Shown piece after piece: positions 5,148 through 5,529 of a stretch of 5,529 nucleotides of DNA (position 1 is its first letter; every line of letters begins with the position of its first letter). Origin of the DNA: Pseudomonadota bacterium. GTDB taxonomy: Bacteria; Pseudomonadota; Alphaproteobacteria; Sphingomonadales; Sphingomonadaceae. The stretch is from positions 1 through 5,529 of the forward strand of contig JAEZBH010000402.1 of the NCBI GenBank assembly GCA_023427285.1. The letters are read 5' to 3'. Made by a program: the position numbers and the translations under genes. The notes beneath the pieces were generated by a model. That model was not told the DNA's origin and made no database searches. It saw only the letters and a program-made list of their open reading frames with translations.

Positions 5148-5529
5148 TCAGGCGGCGTCTTCCAGGGAGGGGTTCGCGGCGGACACTGCCTCATCCCCGT
5201 CCGTTACAGGGGTTTCGAGCACACCCTCAACATCGCAACTGTTGTCGGCTTCAAGGCCCGCCAGGGCAGCAAAGCTCAGCAACGGCGGTGTCCAGGACCG
5301 GGCGCGGGCGCTGATCTTTTTGCCGACATGCCCCTCTCCGCGGAACAGGCGTTCCAGCGCTTCGGCCAGCGCGTGCTTCTTCTGGCTTTCATAAGAGGGC
5401 CGCAGGTGCGAGGTCTCGATCGCATCCAGGGCATCAAGACAGTGAGCGCGGGTCATCCGGCTCCAGTAGCCGGAGGCAAGCGGCGACCAGCAGTCGCGCA
5501 CATTGATCGCCAAGCTCTGCCCCAGCACA
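5148..5529 (-). CDS. ParB-like partition protein, C-terminal part only
   Basis: About 127 residues of the end of a protein that continues past the right edge. A GTG codon at 5528 is in frame, but the content fits a C-terminal fragment better than a complete gene. The segment CWSPLASGYWSRMTRAHCLDAL, followed after a gap by QKKHALAEALERLFRG and then SWTPPLL, resembles the C-terminal part of large alphaproteobacterial plasmid and island ParB-like proteins, in which W-[ST]-P-x-A-x-x-[YF] leads to R-[VM]-[ST]-[KR]-A and a KKxxLAxxxExLxxG helix. The last ~40 residues are acidic and low in complexity, and probably disordered. Full-length relatives carry an N-terminal ParB/Srx nuclease-like domain, which is not in view. 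The role would be segregation or regulation of the element. It heads the minus-strand run, 172 bases ahead of the Toprim gene. The family call rests on the C-terminus alone. Confidence 0.68.
   Translation of the reverse strand, partial: VLGQSLAINVRDCWSPLASGYWSRMTRAHCLDALDAIETSHLRPSYESQKKHALAEALERLFRGEGHVGKKISARARSWTPPLLSFAALAGLEADNSCDVEGVLETPVTDGDEAVSAANPSLEDAA

Overview
The window is GC-rich DNA, probably from an alphaproteobacterium and most likely Rhodobacteraceae-like. This rests on base composition, the TldD sequence, and the ParB-like / DUF7146-Toprim / DUF3768 gene set, which is common on plasmids and genomic islands of that class. The genus cannot be read from the sequence. No rRNA, tRNA, CRISPR array, transposase or integrase is visible.

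Layout. Positions 1-1097, minus strand, hold the first ~365 residues of the core metallopeptidase TldD; its C-terminus lies beyond the left edge. Positions 1098-1549 contain no convincing gene, only several GC-rich hairpins, a possible tldD promoter and small dyads near a divergent gene. Positions 1550-2332, plus strand, encode a TetR/AcrR-type regulator. It converges on a minus-strand run of five genes that occupies the rest of the window. In transcription order from the right these are a ParB-like protein C-terminus (cut by the right edge), a CHC2-type zinc-finger/Toprim protein (DUF7146 type), a DUF3768 protein, an unknown 256-residue Trp-rich protein, and an unknown 103-residue protein whose start overlaps the previous stop as ATGA.

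Interpretation. The right half looks like part of the maintenance or replication module of a plasmid or integrated element, sitting beside a chromosomal housekeeping gene. The core/accessory boundary would then fall between about 1098 and 1550, or just beyond the TetR gene. This is inference, because no attachment site or recombinase is seen.

The clearest non-coding signals lie between the ParB-like gene and the Toprim gene. They are a perfect 10-bp-stem hairpin, an overlapping G-quadruplex-type motif that shares one arm with it on the transcribed-sense strand, and a 12-bp perfect AT palindrome upstream. The two coupled unknown genes at 2407-3485 are the best candidates for undescribed protein function, but no activity can be assigned from the sequence.
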